Source: Proteles cristata cristata
Lineage: Eukaryota > Chordata > Mammalia > Carnivora > Hyaenidae
Assembly (NCBI GenBank): GCA_017311185.1
Contig: JAESUZ010005462.1
Location: forward strand, 2,976,001 to 3,040,000
Direction: 5' to 3'
Length of the DNA stretch: 64,000 bases
The first letter of the stretch is position 1. The number at the start of each line of letters is the position of its first letter. The translations under genes were made by a program, and so were the position numbers. Of the stretch, positions 37,057-48,450 are shown piece by piece. The notes beneath the pieces were generated by a model. It saw only the letters and a list, made by a program, of their open reading frames with translations, was not told the DNA's origin and did no database searches.

Positions 37057-37518
37057 CAGTGTTTCCAAACTGTTTTTCACTGCAACCCACAGTAAGAAAT
37101 ATATTGTATAAAGCATTCCTGGTATGTATGTGTGTATTAAAAACAAAAGTGTTGGGGCACCTGAGTAGCTCAGTTAGTTAAGCATCCAACTCTTGATTTT
37201 GGCTCAGGTCCTGATCTCATGGTTTATGAGTATGAGCCCTGTATCAGGTTCTGTGCTGGCAGTATGGAGCCTGCTTGGGATTCTCTGTCTGTCCCTCCCT
37301 CTGCCCTTCACCCACTCACTCACTCTCTCTCTTTCAAAAATAAATAAACATTTAAAATAAATGAACAAATAAATAATAAATATCTTATATATGTAAAAAA
37401 TGTTGCAAAGCAATACATGTCTTTCCAATGTGCAATATATTCTTTATTTTTTAAAAATTCCATCCACTAAATTGATTTCATGACCCATAGTCATCACTTT
37501 TATTTTGGAGGAACACTG
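37057..37518. mobile_element. hAT-like DNA transposon, split by a SINE
   Basis: Ends CAGTGTTTCC (37057-37066) and GGAACACTG (37510-37518) are near-inverted complements. The flanking 8-mers GGTTAGAT and GATTATAT match at 6 of 8 positions, which fits the 8-bp target duplication of hAT elements. Removing the SINE at 37154 leaves about 250 bp of noncoding sequence. Confidence 0.65.
37154..37365 (+). repeat. CAN-SINE inside the hAT-like element
   Basis: Head TTGGGGCACCTGAGTAGCTC, body TCAACTC-type second segment (CCAACTCTTGATTTTGGCTC), tail TTTCAAAAATAAATAAACAT followed by more AAATAA repeats. It is an older subfamily than the CTAGAAATAAA copies. Confidence 0.92.
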
Positions 37519-38026
37519 GATTATATGCTCTCAGTCCTTTCAGTTTTAGGATTCAAAACTGAATTTTAAGGAACCAGTTTTATGAATTTTTGACCAAAAA
37601 TAAGAGTTAAGTTTTTGGCAATGACAAACCAATCCTTATAATGTGGAGGGGATGTGGTGGGGAAGAATATCTCCTGTGTTTGTGTGAGTACAACTGGCAG
37701 ATAGGAGGGGCTCTATGGGACTGCTGTGGTACCTATTATTCCAGGCGTCCAGGCGCTGACTAGGCCAGCAGCAGGGGCTTCTACTGTGTCTCCTCCTCTT
37801 TTGCTGGTTGTGCCTTACTGTTTCATTCCTTAGAGCTGAAGTCATCAGAACGTAGGAATCAAGATTAGAACAGCAGATTGATTACATAAGAGTAGAGGTA
37901 TGTAGCATTTACATTTGTGCTACCTTACTTTCCCTGATTATGAAAGGAAAATATCAGAAGTCCATCAGAAGTGGCAAGTAATTGAAACTGGATTTTTGAA
38001 AAGTATGTGTATTTTCTGTGTTTGAA

Positions 38027-38028
<2 letters not shown>

Positions 38029-38069
<41 letters not shown>
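38029..38069 (+). repeat. (TG)20 microsatellite
   Basis: An uninterrupted TG tract of 41 bases. Alternating purine-pyrimidine tracts of this kind are usually polymorphic and can adopt Z-DNA. Confidence 0.98.
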
Positions 38070-38072
<3 letters not shown>

Positions 38073-38142
38073 GTAGGGAATGCATATTGTATAGTGTGTT
38101 TTTTTATCTTCTTTCTTCATTTTGAATGGCATTATGATTTGA

Positions 38143-38352
38143 GGGGCGCCTGGGTGGCTCAGTTGGTTAAACATCTAACTTTGGCTCAGGTCATGATCTC
38201 GTGGTTTGTGAGTTTGAGCCCTGCATTGGGCTCTGGCCTGACAGCTCAGAGCTTGGAGCCTCCTTCAGATTTTGTCTCCCTCCCTCCCACCTCTGCCCCT
38301 CCCATGCTCATGCTTTGTCCCTCTCTGTCTCTCAGTAATATATAAAAACATT
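38143..38352 (+). repeat. CAN-SINE
   Basis: Head GGGGCGCCTGGGTGGCTCAG is intact; the tail reads CTCAGTAATATATAAAAACA. The flanks TTTGAATGGCATTATGATTT and TTTGAATGTTATTATGTTTT look like a decayed long target duplication. Confidence 0.92.
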
Positions 38353-38399
38353 CAAAAAGTTTTTTTGAATGTTATTATGTTTTGAATGTTATAATTTTT

Positions 38400-41238
38400 T
38401 TCAAAGATGGCATGAACAATAGAAGCAGTTTACAATGATGTTAGAACAATGAGGTAGTTCCCCATTGTGGCCAAATCTGAAGTTTGTGGGATTGAGCTGG
38501 ATATTGGTTTAGTTCTATATTCTGCTCACTTGTTCTCCTCCTGAGAATTAGATACTTTTGAAACAGGTAATGTTTGAGAGTGTGCCTTTCTGGATATGTG
38601 AGTATCATTTTGCTTGGGAGAGGGAGAGAGGAGGTTTCAGGAACAAGCACATTGATTCTGAACTTCCAAAGATCTCATGAGAACAGATGGAAATGGGAGA
38701 GTCCATAGCCTACCCTGAATTGTTCAGGGTAAGTATCCTCTAAAAAAGAGAAGAGGGCTCCACTTGCAACCTGTACTCATAAGAGACCTGTGAGAGTGAG
38801 TGGGTACATCATAGAAGTGTGGAAGGTAGCTGGTGCCCTTTGAGATTGTGGTTAGTCTTATCAATAACACTAGCAGTTTTGGCCCTTGAGGACTGCCAAG
38901 AGCAGAGGAGTGAGCTACAGAAATGGTTGATAAATCCAAGTGATTGGGGGAGTGTGGTTGAAGGATATAGATAGTGGTCTAGAGACAAAAAGGAAGTAGT
39001 CTAGAGGAATCCAGAGAGGGAGGTACTGATGCCTGCTGTGGCTCTTTGTGTAGTGCTTGCTTCATAAGGTTGTGTGGGCATTCAGGTAAAGGGGCAGGGC
39101 CATTCTGCTAAGCTGCAGAGAGGGAAGCCTAGCAGCAGCCCACTGGAACTAAGCCCTCACCAATACGCAAACTTAATATGTAGCCAGAGAGAACCTTTAT
39201 GTAGCTTCTAAGGCACATTTCTGTCCTGAGTCCTCCTTGTAGCCTTTGTCATCTTCTCCCCAACCCTCTTCCCCCTTGTCCTTCCTACATTTTTTTTCCT
39301 TACAAAGATTCTATTTTACCCTTCTTTTCTTTTCTCCCTTCAGATCTTTTCTCCCTTCAGAAGTTTAAAAAATGGAATGTGGGTTTCTCATTGAGAACCT
39401 GTCATATGATATTTACTAGTATACTTTATAAACAAAGCTTTAGTAAAAATATTGAATTTGGTTAGATTACTGATGCTTCCTAGTACAATAGTCCTATAAA
39501 ATAGAGACATTATCTCAATTTTTCAAAAAATTGATGTTCCTATTAATTAGTCAGCTGAGGCTTATGAGATTGCCATTTTGTCACCCCCAAATAGTTAAAT
39601 ATCTGTAGTATTGACTTGTTCAACCTAGTAATTTAGCAAAGATCACATATCCAGGAATCATTCTAATTCAGCCCTGATGATCCCAAAGCCGATCTTCATT
39701 TTTCTCCACTCTTCTTTACTGCTTTTTATTTGGACTTATCCACATTCTAAAATCTTACTGAATAAATAGTATAAAAGGCAGAAAATGTTGCCCCATCATG
39801 ACACAAACGCCTGAGAACACATTCTATCTAGGTTGGCACCAGGAAGTAGAAACGTGAAGATCAAAAGGGACATTTTGTCGAATATTGTTTTGAGTTAAAT
39901 GACTATTGAAGATTTTGGAGAGAAGGGTGATTTTAGGATTCCCAGTTTAATTATTTCTAAGTAAATTTATTTACTGAAGGTGAGCATATTTATAGGCTTG
40001 AAATCTGAAGCAGAATGCCACTTCTTCAATACTAAATATATTTGTTTCCCATGTATCTGCTGAGTGGCTTCTTCACGTTCTAGAGATTGGCGCTCTGTCC
40101 TCCCAGGATGCATGATGATGAAGAGTAACTGGATATGTTTAGAAAAGATGCCTCCCCCCAAGCCCAGAGCTATTCCCAAGATGCTCTTGTGCATTCAGCA
40201 CAGAAGTGGCATATGCAGAAGTTAACATGAGTTGTGGCAGGTGGGAGCTGTATTAATTTTCCCTGTGCACTGACTGTCTAATCTAAACATTCCAATGTTG
40301 AAAACAAAACCGATAGTTGATATTTCTAGGGAAGGGTCATTGAGCCTCAGATGGATAAAAAGAATATATGCAAAAAGAAAACAGTATGTTAATGCAGAAT
40401 ATCTGAACCCAAGATAGAGAAAGGTCACACACTCATCTAATTTAAGGGGATAGAAATTCACAGATGTGTTTGTGATTTTACCAGCTATAGAGATTTCAAA
40501 TATTGAAATGGCATTTGGAACAGGAAGATAGAGTTCAGATTAGAGCATAGTGAATAACAAAGTGAAAATGTTGTTATTCTAGCAGCTTACAGATACTTCA
40601 TTGTATTTGCCTCTGCTAAATCCTGATGAAATGATCTTGAAAGAGTGATGCCTGTTGTTCTTGGCTTTTATTGATTTTGTTCCATGCAGTGTGAAGGATC
40701 TGCTGCTTGTCCTAAAATAATGAAATTGAGAGAAGATTGATTTTGGATGACTTCCAGTATCTTTCCTTAAACATCAGTTTGCAGAAATTGGTCACTGAAA
40801 AACAAAACCATAACTCCCACAATCGACTCCCCACTGCTATGAAACCAAAATTTACAGCTCACGTGCTTAATAGCTTTGAGAGAATTGGAAATTCCAGCCT
40901 ACTTTGGAGCAGTAATACTTCTATGTTTGATCAGTTCCCGAAAAAAAAAACAAAAACATGTTAGGCCTTTAGACATCCCCCGACTTTCTGGATATCTTAC
41001 TTTTCTTCAAATGTGTCATGGTGAACAACTGCCGGAACTTTGAAGAGTTAGGGTGTTGAGGATTAGGGGTAGAGGAGGCTTTTTCTTCCTCTTATATTTT
41101 AAATAAATATAAATTATATTTATAAATTATAGAAACTAAATTAAGTTGCTTTTTAAATAAATTAATATCAGCTTTGCCCTATGACATACATTTCCTGTTG
41201 TATAAAGGAAAAGTTAACCCTGCAGAATGTAGCTATGA

Positions 41239-41240
<2 letters not shown>
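38400..41240. other. Intronic sequence, no gene seen
   Basis: No SINE. A 17-bp tandem repeat (CTTTTCTCCCTTCAG at 39329 and 39346) is present. The rest holds no family I can name with confidence. Confidence 0.5.

Positions 41241-41275
<35 letters not shown>
41240..41275 (+). repeat. (CA)18 microsatellite
   Basis: 36 uninterrupted bases of alternating CA, followed by a looser C/A-rich tract to about 41310. It is the complementary motif to the TG tract 3.2 kb upstream. Confidence 0.98.
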
Positions 41276-41276
<1 letters not shown>

Positions 41277-41413
41277 GCCCCACCCTACAACACCCACACC
41301 GCACACACCCCTGCCTGGCATGAACTCTGCGACTCACATGTTGATTTCTTCATTGACATAGAGTGTTCTACAAATTGACAGAAGGCTTTACTGTTATTTT
41401 TACCCATTTCTTT

Positions 41414-41664
41414 TTTTTTTTTTTTTAATATTTTTATTTATTTGTAGGAGAGAGAGAGAGAGACAGCGTGAGCAGGGGAGGGTCAGAGAGAGAGGGGGAT
41501 ACAGAATCTGAAACAGGCTCCAGGCTCCGAGCTGGCAGTCAGCACAGAGCCCAACGCGGGGCTCGAACCCACGAACCGCGAGATCATGACCTAAGCGAAA
41601 GTCGGACGCTTAACCGACTAAGCCACCCAGGCGCCCCATTTTTTTTTTAAATATTTTTATTTAT
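41414..41664 (-). repeat. Young CAN-SINE with extra A-tail piece beyond its head
   Basis: A near-consensus SINE occupies 41414-41636, ending with an intact reversed head AGCCACCCAGGCGCCCC. The target duplication ACCCATTTCTTT / ACCCACTTCTTT does not abut the head but lies at 41402-41413 and 41665-41676. The 28 intervening bases (T run, then AAATATTTTTATTTAT) repeat the tail sequence of the element, suggesting a truncated tandem dimer. Confidence 0.9.
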
Positions 41665-43466
41665 ACCCACTTCTTTCTTTTGAAGCCATAATGTTGGTGG
41701 TAGTGTTTGCATTTAGAGATGAAGAAAGTGAGGTCCAGGTCTGTGGTTTGAACTGCCCAAGATCACATTAAAAATAAGAAATACAGACATAGACAGCTTA
41801 ATTTGACCATGTTAGAATTGCTATTCAATCTTTACCATATCACTTGCTGTTTTACTATCTTGGAAATTTCAAATATGGTAGTGTAGGTGGCTGAATGGGA
41901 ATTTGGGGTTTGAGGGCTTAGAATTTTAGTTTCTTCTTTATTTTTAAAGTAAACTATCCTGTGTGTCATTGTTTTTCACAGCTTTTTAAGTCTTCAATTT
42001 AATTGTTAAGGAACATGGAATGTTTATTCTTTTGTTAGCGATCCAGCCTCTGGCACATCTTTAGTCTACTGTATTTACTCTTTTGTTCTTTTACTCATTC
42101 AACATTTATTGAGCTTCTATTATGTATGAGGTAGCTGTGTGGATACATAAATATGCGACATTTTTTTTTTTTACTCAAGAAATTAATTAGCAGAACAGAT
42201 GAGTTCAGGGAAAGGAATCACAGAGTGCATCACTCATGCTTGACTGTCCTTGCACTTATGCTAAAGGAATAGAAGGGGGTCTTTAAGATTTCTTACTTAA
42301 GTTTGACTTGCCAGCCTAAGACAGATATGTAAGGAAAAGAAAGACAGCTGATATTCTCTGTGCACTGCATCTCAGAAATTTCTGATTTGGTTATTGTAAG
42401 AAATTGAGTTGGGATTTAGGATTTGAAGTTTATAATTCTCATTTGATCCAGTTAATATCTGGGATGTGGGGTTGTTAGGATATACTTGCTGGAAAATCAG
42501 GTTCTTAAGAGCAGCTTTGTATATGTGGACAATGAAAAGAGGAAGGCATTGGGAAAAGATGGTGAGTGACCTTTGCCTCTGCTTTATGGGAATCTGTTAT
42601 TTTGGGACCAAAGGAGTCATTTCTGAAATAAGGGTATGGCTTCTTTGGGTAGGCAAGAATTAGGAAGTGCTACAGTATATGTGCTAGTGGGAGATGAATA
42701 CCAGGAGAGCTGATTTAAGAAGTTACCCAGACTGTTTCTAGAATGCATACTCTGATAAGAAACTTCTGGATATGTCTGCGTTCAGACAGAAGAATTAGTG
42801 GAAGGAGCAGAGATGTACTGAGAAGGGTAGGAGGAGACACAGGTAAGTGTGGGGTCTTAGGAATCAAGGTCCAGGGAATCCTGAGGATCCATGGGTGTTG
42901 ATGAGGTCAAGAGAATTGGGACTAAATAAAGTGCTCAAATTAGATAGCCACTGGTATACTTAGAACTGACTTTTTGACCCAACTTTTCATCTAACTTTGC
43001 TCATGTATTTTTCTTACCTTTGTTAATTTATTTTAAAAGGTCTATAGTATTAATAATGTCTATAAACATATATTAAAATATTTTTTGATTAGTATATTTT
43101 ATTATGTTTCCAGCCTCAGCACTTATATCTTCCTACATCAAATTTCTATATCTTAAATAAAGGACATTACTGAATCATAAATTCACCTTTTAAAATATTT
43201 TGACAATGGTATTTTAATAGAATTTGCTTCCTTTTTAATGCTATGTGTTATACTGAGAAAATGTCCATAGGCATCACAGATCGTCAAAGAGATTCCATGG
43301 CACAAAAACCATGCAGGGCACTGCCCTGGAAACTCTCTGCATGTCTTGTACTTCTATGTCACTAACACAGTGGCTTCATGTAGGTACTAAATAGATATCT
43401 GATGAACAGCTAAGGAATGGGGTATGAATAAACACATAGAACCCTCCTCTTGAACAGGATAGATGT

Positions 43467-43513
43467 AACTCTTAGTTACAGTCATATGTTTCAACTCTTA
43501 GTTACAGTCATAT
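43467..43513. repeat. 26-bp tandem duplication
   Basis: AACTCTTAGTTACAGTCATA is repeated exactly at 43467-43486 and 43493-43512, separated by six bases. Confidence 0.9.
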
Positions 43514-43589
43514 TCCAATAATAACTAGACAGTTTGAGTTGGGGTCCACTTGACTCTCTGTAGCTCTAGGCTCTTTTTATCTTTGAAAG

Positions 43590-43745
43590 ACAGTATAGGG
43601 TAGGGATAAAAAAGCATGGCTCTCAAGCCAGACTGGCAGATTCAAAGCCTAAGTCTGTAACTGCCTAGATCAGTTTACTTGGACAAGATATTTAACATTT
43701 TGGACTTATGTTTGTGTAAAATAGGATGGTAATAGAAAAGAATAT
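43590..43745 (+). repeat. MIR fragment
   Basis: The order GGCTCTCAAGCCAGACTGGC, GACAAGATATTTAACATTTT, GTGTAAAATAGGATGGTAAT follows the MIR consensus from its core to the 'ctgtaaaatggggataata' region. Confidence 0.8.
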
Positions 43746-45109
43746 AAAAATTGTAGATACATTATTTTAAGGTTTATGCTTATGCAAAAGTAACTGGAAG
43801 TCAGTAAGATGCTTGGAGTGTTGAGATTCTGTATTTTTTTTTTTACTTTCTATTTTCTCTATAAAATCTTTTTGTCTCATAACCTTTAAAATACATGTCG
43901 AATACAAAAAACTGCCTCTTATTGAATTGTAGGTAAAATAGAGTTAAAACTGTAACTTGCATAGTTTAACCTGCTAGGATACAATCTTACTTTGAAGAAA
44001 TGTGGTGGTAACCTGGGAACAATTGTTTGTCACTTGTTAAAGTAAGAATGTACTTCATGATAATTTTTCTTCTTCAGAGATTATATAATTGAAAAGGAAA
44101 CATTAAAAGAATCTTATATGTCATCTTTCTCCTCTAGTTCAAGCTATATCTTAATGTTCAGTGCCTCTATAGAAGTCTTGCTTTGAGTACTTGTAACACC
44201 TTTATTCATAACATGATTATAATAATTAATATGTTATATTATGACTGTTTATAGATTATTTATTTAAGAGATAGAATATGAGCTTCTTGTTACAGATAAA
44301 TTGAGTAAAGTTTTATTCCTAAAGGTTCCTTCAGTGCCTGTTATTTGGCAGATAGGTGTTTACTTCTGAGTGAATTATTTTTATCTACAATATGATAGAC
44401 TATTTTCAGTTATATGCTCTATACTTTGCACACAGCCTTTGGTTAGGTATTTCTTATTTTGGGAGAATTTTTTATATGTGTTAAATTTAAGTGTGCCTGG
44501 GACTCTTATTCATAGTCTTAACTTTGGAGTAACACAAAATAAATTTTCCCCTTTTAACATAAATTTTTCTTCCTCCAATATATAATCCTCTCTCCTTCTT
44601 TCATCTGTTTCTGACAGTTCCAGAGTCCCCTCACCCAGCACACTTCTCTTGCTCCTTGCCATGCTCATGTACTTGTGCTTGGCCACAATGGGTTCTGAGG
44701 ACCCAGCAATGCCATTACCTTCCCTAATTCACCAAATATTCCACTACTTGTGTGGCCTGACATCTTTTTAACTTTTGTAATTTTTATACCACCCTGTAAA
44801 GACCAAAGTTTTCTGGTCTTTAACACATTAACTGCTTAACTGCTATCAAATCATGTCTTTCTTTTCTTAGATGTGGAAATTTATATAATTATGAATGTCA
44901 GATGTTATATTTTCTCTGTTGTGTTTTGTTCCAACAGCCATATAAAATTGTTTGACTGATTGATTAGTTTCCCTGCCTATTCTGAAACCCAGAGAGGTAA
45001 AACAACATCACAACCACCTTCTTCTCAAGAGCCTGGCTTTTCATGCATTTATCATTTTATTTTGATTTGTTTTGCTTTTCTGTCATCTATTATAAGATTT
45101 GCATTGTAA

Positions 45110-45590
45110 GGGAAGCAAAACTTTCCCTTATCCCTGTTAGGGTCTCTGGCTGGGCCTGAGAATCAAATCGACATGAGACTGATTAATAGGAGAGAAGCAT
45201 ACAGATTTTTACATGCATACGAGAGCCCCTAGAGAAAATGAAGATCCAAAGAAGTGGTTTGCCCTAAGTGTTTCTATACTAAGTTGAACAGAGAGAGGCA
45301 TTTGTAGAAAAATAACTAGAATATATGAGGAGACTCAAAGAAGATAAGAGTGATTTTAACAAGGTATGTTTGTACAGATGTTCCTTGGCCTCTACACTCC
45401 ATCTCTGGTGATAAGAACGTTCCTTTCCTCCTGGTATAGGGAGGGCATCTTTTATGTGGGAGTTTTCCTCCTGCCTTCAGGAAGGAGAGAGGAGGTCAGA
45501 GTGCACACTTATGTCTAGTGTCTCTTGCTCAATGTAATCCTTATGCCAAGGTAGCATACTTTGGAGTGGTATATTCTGCCATCCTTCAGT
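45110..45590. mobile_element. Probable ancient ERV solo LTR, family unresolved
   Basis: Phrases such as CCCTGTTAGGGTCTCTGGCT, CATGAGACTGATTAATAGGA, CATCTCTGGTGATAAGAACG and ATATTCTGCCATCC resemble an old mammalian LTR pattern I recall, but I cannot name the family or fix its ends. No internal retroviral sequence adjoins it. Confidence 0.4.
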
Positions 45591-45714
45591 ATTAAACTGT
45601 AATTAAATATCATAAGGATAGGAAATTATTTATAGCAATTTTTATTAGTTATGCTTTCTTATTTGGTTTGCTGCTTATGTACTCTAAATAGGATTTTAGG
45701 GAAAGGAGTTTCAG

Positions 45715-46140
45715 AGCGATCAGGCATTGTGCTTCAGAGCTTGGGATCTGGAGCTAGATGGCCTGGACTCAGATCTTGCCTTTGCCAAGTTGTGGCTTTT
45801 GTGACTTTGGACATTCATTTCATCTTTCTGTGCCCCTGTTTTCTTCTCCTTTTTTTTTTTAAAGTTATTTATTTTGAGAGAGAGAGGGAGAGGGCAGAGA
45901 GAGAGAGAGAGAGAATCTCAAAGTAGACTTTGCACTGTCAGTGTACAACCTGATGTGGGCCTTGAACTCATGAACCATGAGATCATGACCTGAGCCAAAA
46001 CCAAGAGTCAGACAGACACTTAACTGACTGAGCCACCCAGGCACCCTGTTCTGTGCCTGTTCCCTTAGCTCTAACACAGAGACAATTTTATTTACTTCAT
46101 AAGGTTATTGTGAAATTTATGAGAATATTAGTGCTTAGAA
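45715..46140 (+). repeat. MIR split by a SINE
   Basis: The left part (45715-45848) reads TTGGGATCTGGAGCTAGATG, then GTGACTTTGGACATTCATTT. The right part (46049-46140) continues with TTCATAAGGTTATTGTGAAA and TTAGTGCTTAGAATG. Joined, they cover nearly the full MIR in order. Confidence 0.8.
45850..46046 (-). repeat. CAN-SINE inside a MIR
   Basis: T-rich tail, TTATTTATTTTGAGAGAGAG, and the head AGCCACCCAGGCACCC at 46031-46046. Many substitutions (AGATCATGACCTGAGCCAAA body) mark an older copy. Confidence 0.93.
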
Positions 46141-46149
46141 TGACTCCTC

Positions 46150-48080
46150 ACCTCCCCCCCCCCACACACAAATACTCCATTACTTTAGATGGAATATTAT
46201 GAAATTCCTAAAGAAATACCTGATATGAAACCAGCCTAGAGGTTCTGAAAGCTGTTAAGGCCAGACTGCTTCTTTCTTCCCACACCAGCTGCCCTGACCA
46301 GCCCAGTACTCCACAGTTCACTATCAGAACTTGGGACAGGAAGTGTAAATGTGTGCAGCAGGACAGGAGGAAACCATGGGGCTTGGCCAGAGTCCTACAT
46401 CAAGAGAGCAGGGGGTAATAGAGCTAGAAGAAATTGTGGGGAAGAGAGGGCAGAGGATACCTTGGGACCATTGGAAAGGGGGAAAAACGTGTGGACAAAG
46501 TGTCAGCCAGCCCCTAGGAGGAAAAAAATGGGAAAATATTCAGCAAAGAGCTAATCTGCTTGAGGTGTATAAGGGTGATTGCTCAAAATATATTTTTTCC
46601 TTTTCTCCCTCTCCCTTTCATCTCCTTCCCTCAATCCTCTCTTCTCTCTCCTTCTCTCTCTCCTCCCCTACATTTTAGGTTTTTTTTAAACCTTCTCTTT
46701 CTTGGTCTTGGTATTTTCTTATACTTATTTTCAAAATACCTTGACTAAATTTTTACAAACTGAAAAGTAACTACATTTGTACAATTGTGATTATTAACTA
46801 ATAACAGTTTGATTTTTTTCCTATAGAAAAATAAAGTCATTTGCTAAGGTTGAATTACCTTTTAGTATCAGTTTGGTGTATGAAAGCATAATTTATGACA
46901 AGGTCTACTTTTCAGGTGATGGAAAATATGAGATCTACTTTTTGTGTTTTGAAAACCATTTCATTAGGTACCATTTGTTGATATTTTAAATTTGTGAGAT
47001 ATCTTTTCCACACGGACTATAATTAATTATTCATTCTTGATATCTTTATTTGTAGGTCACCTATTTATATAACTCAGTTTGTCTGTCACCTGGGTATGTA
47101 ACTGTACTAGTAACATCTGTTAACTCATGACTATTTTTGACCAGTAATGTTCAGGGCATTAATGAGTTTTATTTATTGCTGTTCTTTTTAAACTGCTCAG
47201 TGTACTTCTAACCTTCAAACATCTTTTCCCGGCTTGTTCTCTCAGCACATTTGACATGCAACAAAAGTGACTTTTGTCTTGTTATGGAAGTGGGCCAAAT
47301 TGTTTGACATGACGACAGGTGGGATATTATTTAGGGCTGCTGAAATACTGGGTTCCACGGCTGCTTTGTTCCCTCTGGATTGTGTTTTGACTTGCATGTT
47401 TCTGACAGCCATTGTGGCATCAACCTCCTTTATTGAATTTGGAACATGCCTGCAAGAGCCAGCCTTATAAAGGTTTAGCTAAAATGTTAGCATTTTCTTA
47501 AACATTTTATGCATTAGTATTTATTGTAGTTTGATTTTATTAGTAGTGCTAGAATTATACATAGCATTTGTTATGGTTTTGTTTTGTTTGTTTTTACATA
47601 GTTTCCAATTATGGGAAACATAACCATTGTTTATGGTTGTGGATATTTGTGATTTCCTGACACGTGTTTATTCGCAAATTGAAAAAATATAAAAGATTTC
47701 TATGACTTTAAACAAAAAATTTCCTTAAGAAATTAAAGAACTATCCTTTTGCTTATTGGATAACTTTAATATCAAAATTATCAGAATCTATTATTAGAGC
47801 AGGAAGTGATAAAAGTTGAGGTGATCCCAACTCTAAGGTATGTTAAAATAGTCTTCCTTCTTTCTAATCCAAAAGGTGAATATTCAGTACCCATTATATT
47901 CCAAGTCCTGTCTGTGCGTTGGGGAGATAGCATTGAAACAGACAGAGAGAATCTTTATTCTTCTGAAACTTTGGTCTTGGGCTAGTGTGTAACAGCTTGC
48001 GTCCATAGGGTGCAACTGCTGTGTTCCTAGGATCTGACCGAAAACAAATTCTAAAGCAAACTAGTTGTAGTATAACTACA
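46150..48080. other. Intronic sequence without SINE
   Basis: Opens with a C10 run and short CA tract (46154-46169). Holds a CT-rich stretch at 46600-46675 and the unique candidate patch at 47220-47480. No gene is supported; the overlapping 60-109 codon frames near 46350-46750 are low-complexity. Confidence 0.5.
47220..47480. promoter_or_regulatory. Unique intronic patch (candidate element)
   Basis: A repeat-free block of higher complexity containing ACATTTGACATGCAACAAAA, GACATGACGACAGGTGGG (47297-47314, with a CAGGTG E-box at 47308) and CTGACAGCCATTGTGG (47402-47417). A 67-codon frame spans it but shows no protein family signature. Suggestive of a conserved noncoding element only. Confidence 0.2.
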
Positions 48081-48084
48081 ATTT

Positions 48085-48450
48085 TTTTTTATAGCTTCAG
48101 GCTTTATGTATAACATCTAACCCTTAAAAGTGAGGAGCTATTAGTATTTTCATTAAAAAAAAAAGAATTAATTAATTAATTTATTTTTGAGAGGCAGATA
48201 GAGACAGAGCACAAGCAGGAGAGGGGCAGAGAGAGAATGGGACACAGAATTGGAAGCAGGCTCCAAGCTCTGAGTTGTCAGCACAGAGCCTGACATGGGG
48301 CTCAAACCCATAGACCGTGAGATCATGACCTGAGCCAAATTCGGACCCTCAACTTACTGGATCATCCGGGTGCCCTAGTGTTTTCATTTTATAGGTAAGT
48401 GAACTTGGTGAAGTTAGCTTCATATGTAAGGCTCAGAAAAATTGATTGAT
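48085..48450 (-). repeat. MIR-like fragment split by a SINE
   Basis: GAGGAGCTATTAGTATTTTC left of the SINE and TTTATAGGTAAGTGAACTTG right of it read together as the reversed MIR 'tattatccccattttacagatgaggaaactga' block. Confidence 0.55.
48155..48375 (-). repeat. CAN-SINE, older copy
   Basis: Flanked by TAGTATTTTCATT (48142-48154) and TAGTGTTTTCATT (48376-48388), one mismatch. Tail side carries AATTAATTAATTAATTTATT. The head has decayed to GGATCATCCGGGTGCCC. Confidence 0.92.

Larger units (their letters stand above)
41700..45100. other. Intronic sequence, mostly unique
   Basis: Contains one supported MIR (43590-43745) and a 26-bp tandem repeat (AACTCTTAGTTACAGTCATAT at 43467 and 43493). I see no gene or SINE. 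Confidence 0.5.

Noticed and set aside
41240..41275. Regular repeats that could suggest an array such as CRISPR
   Set aside because: They are dinucleotide microsatellites with no spacers; the genome is mammalian.
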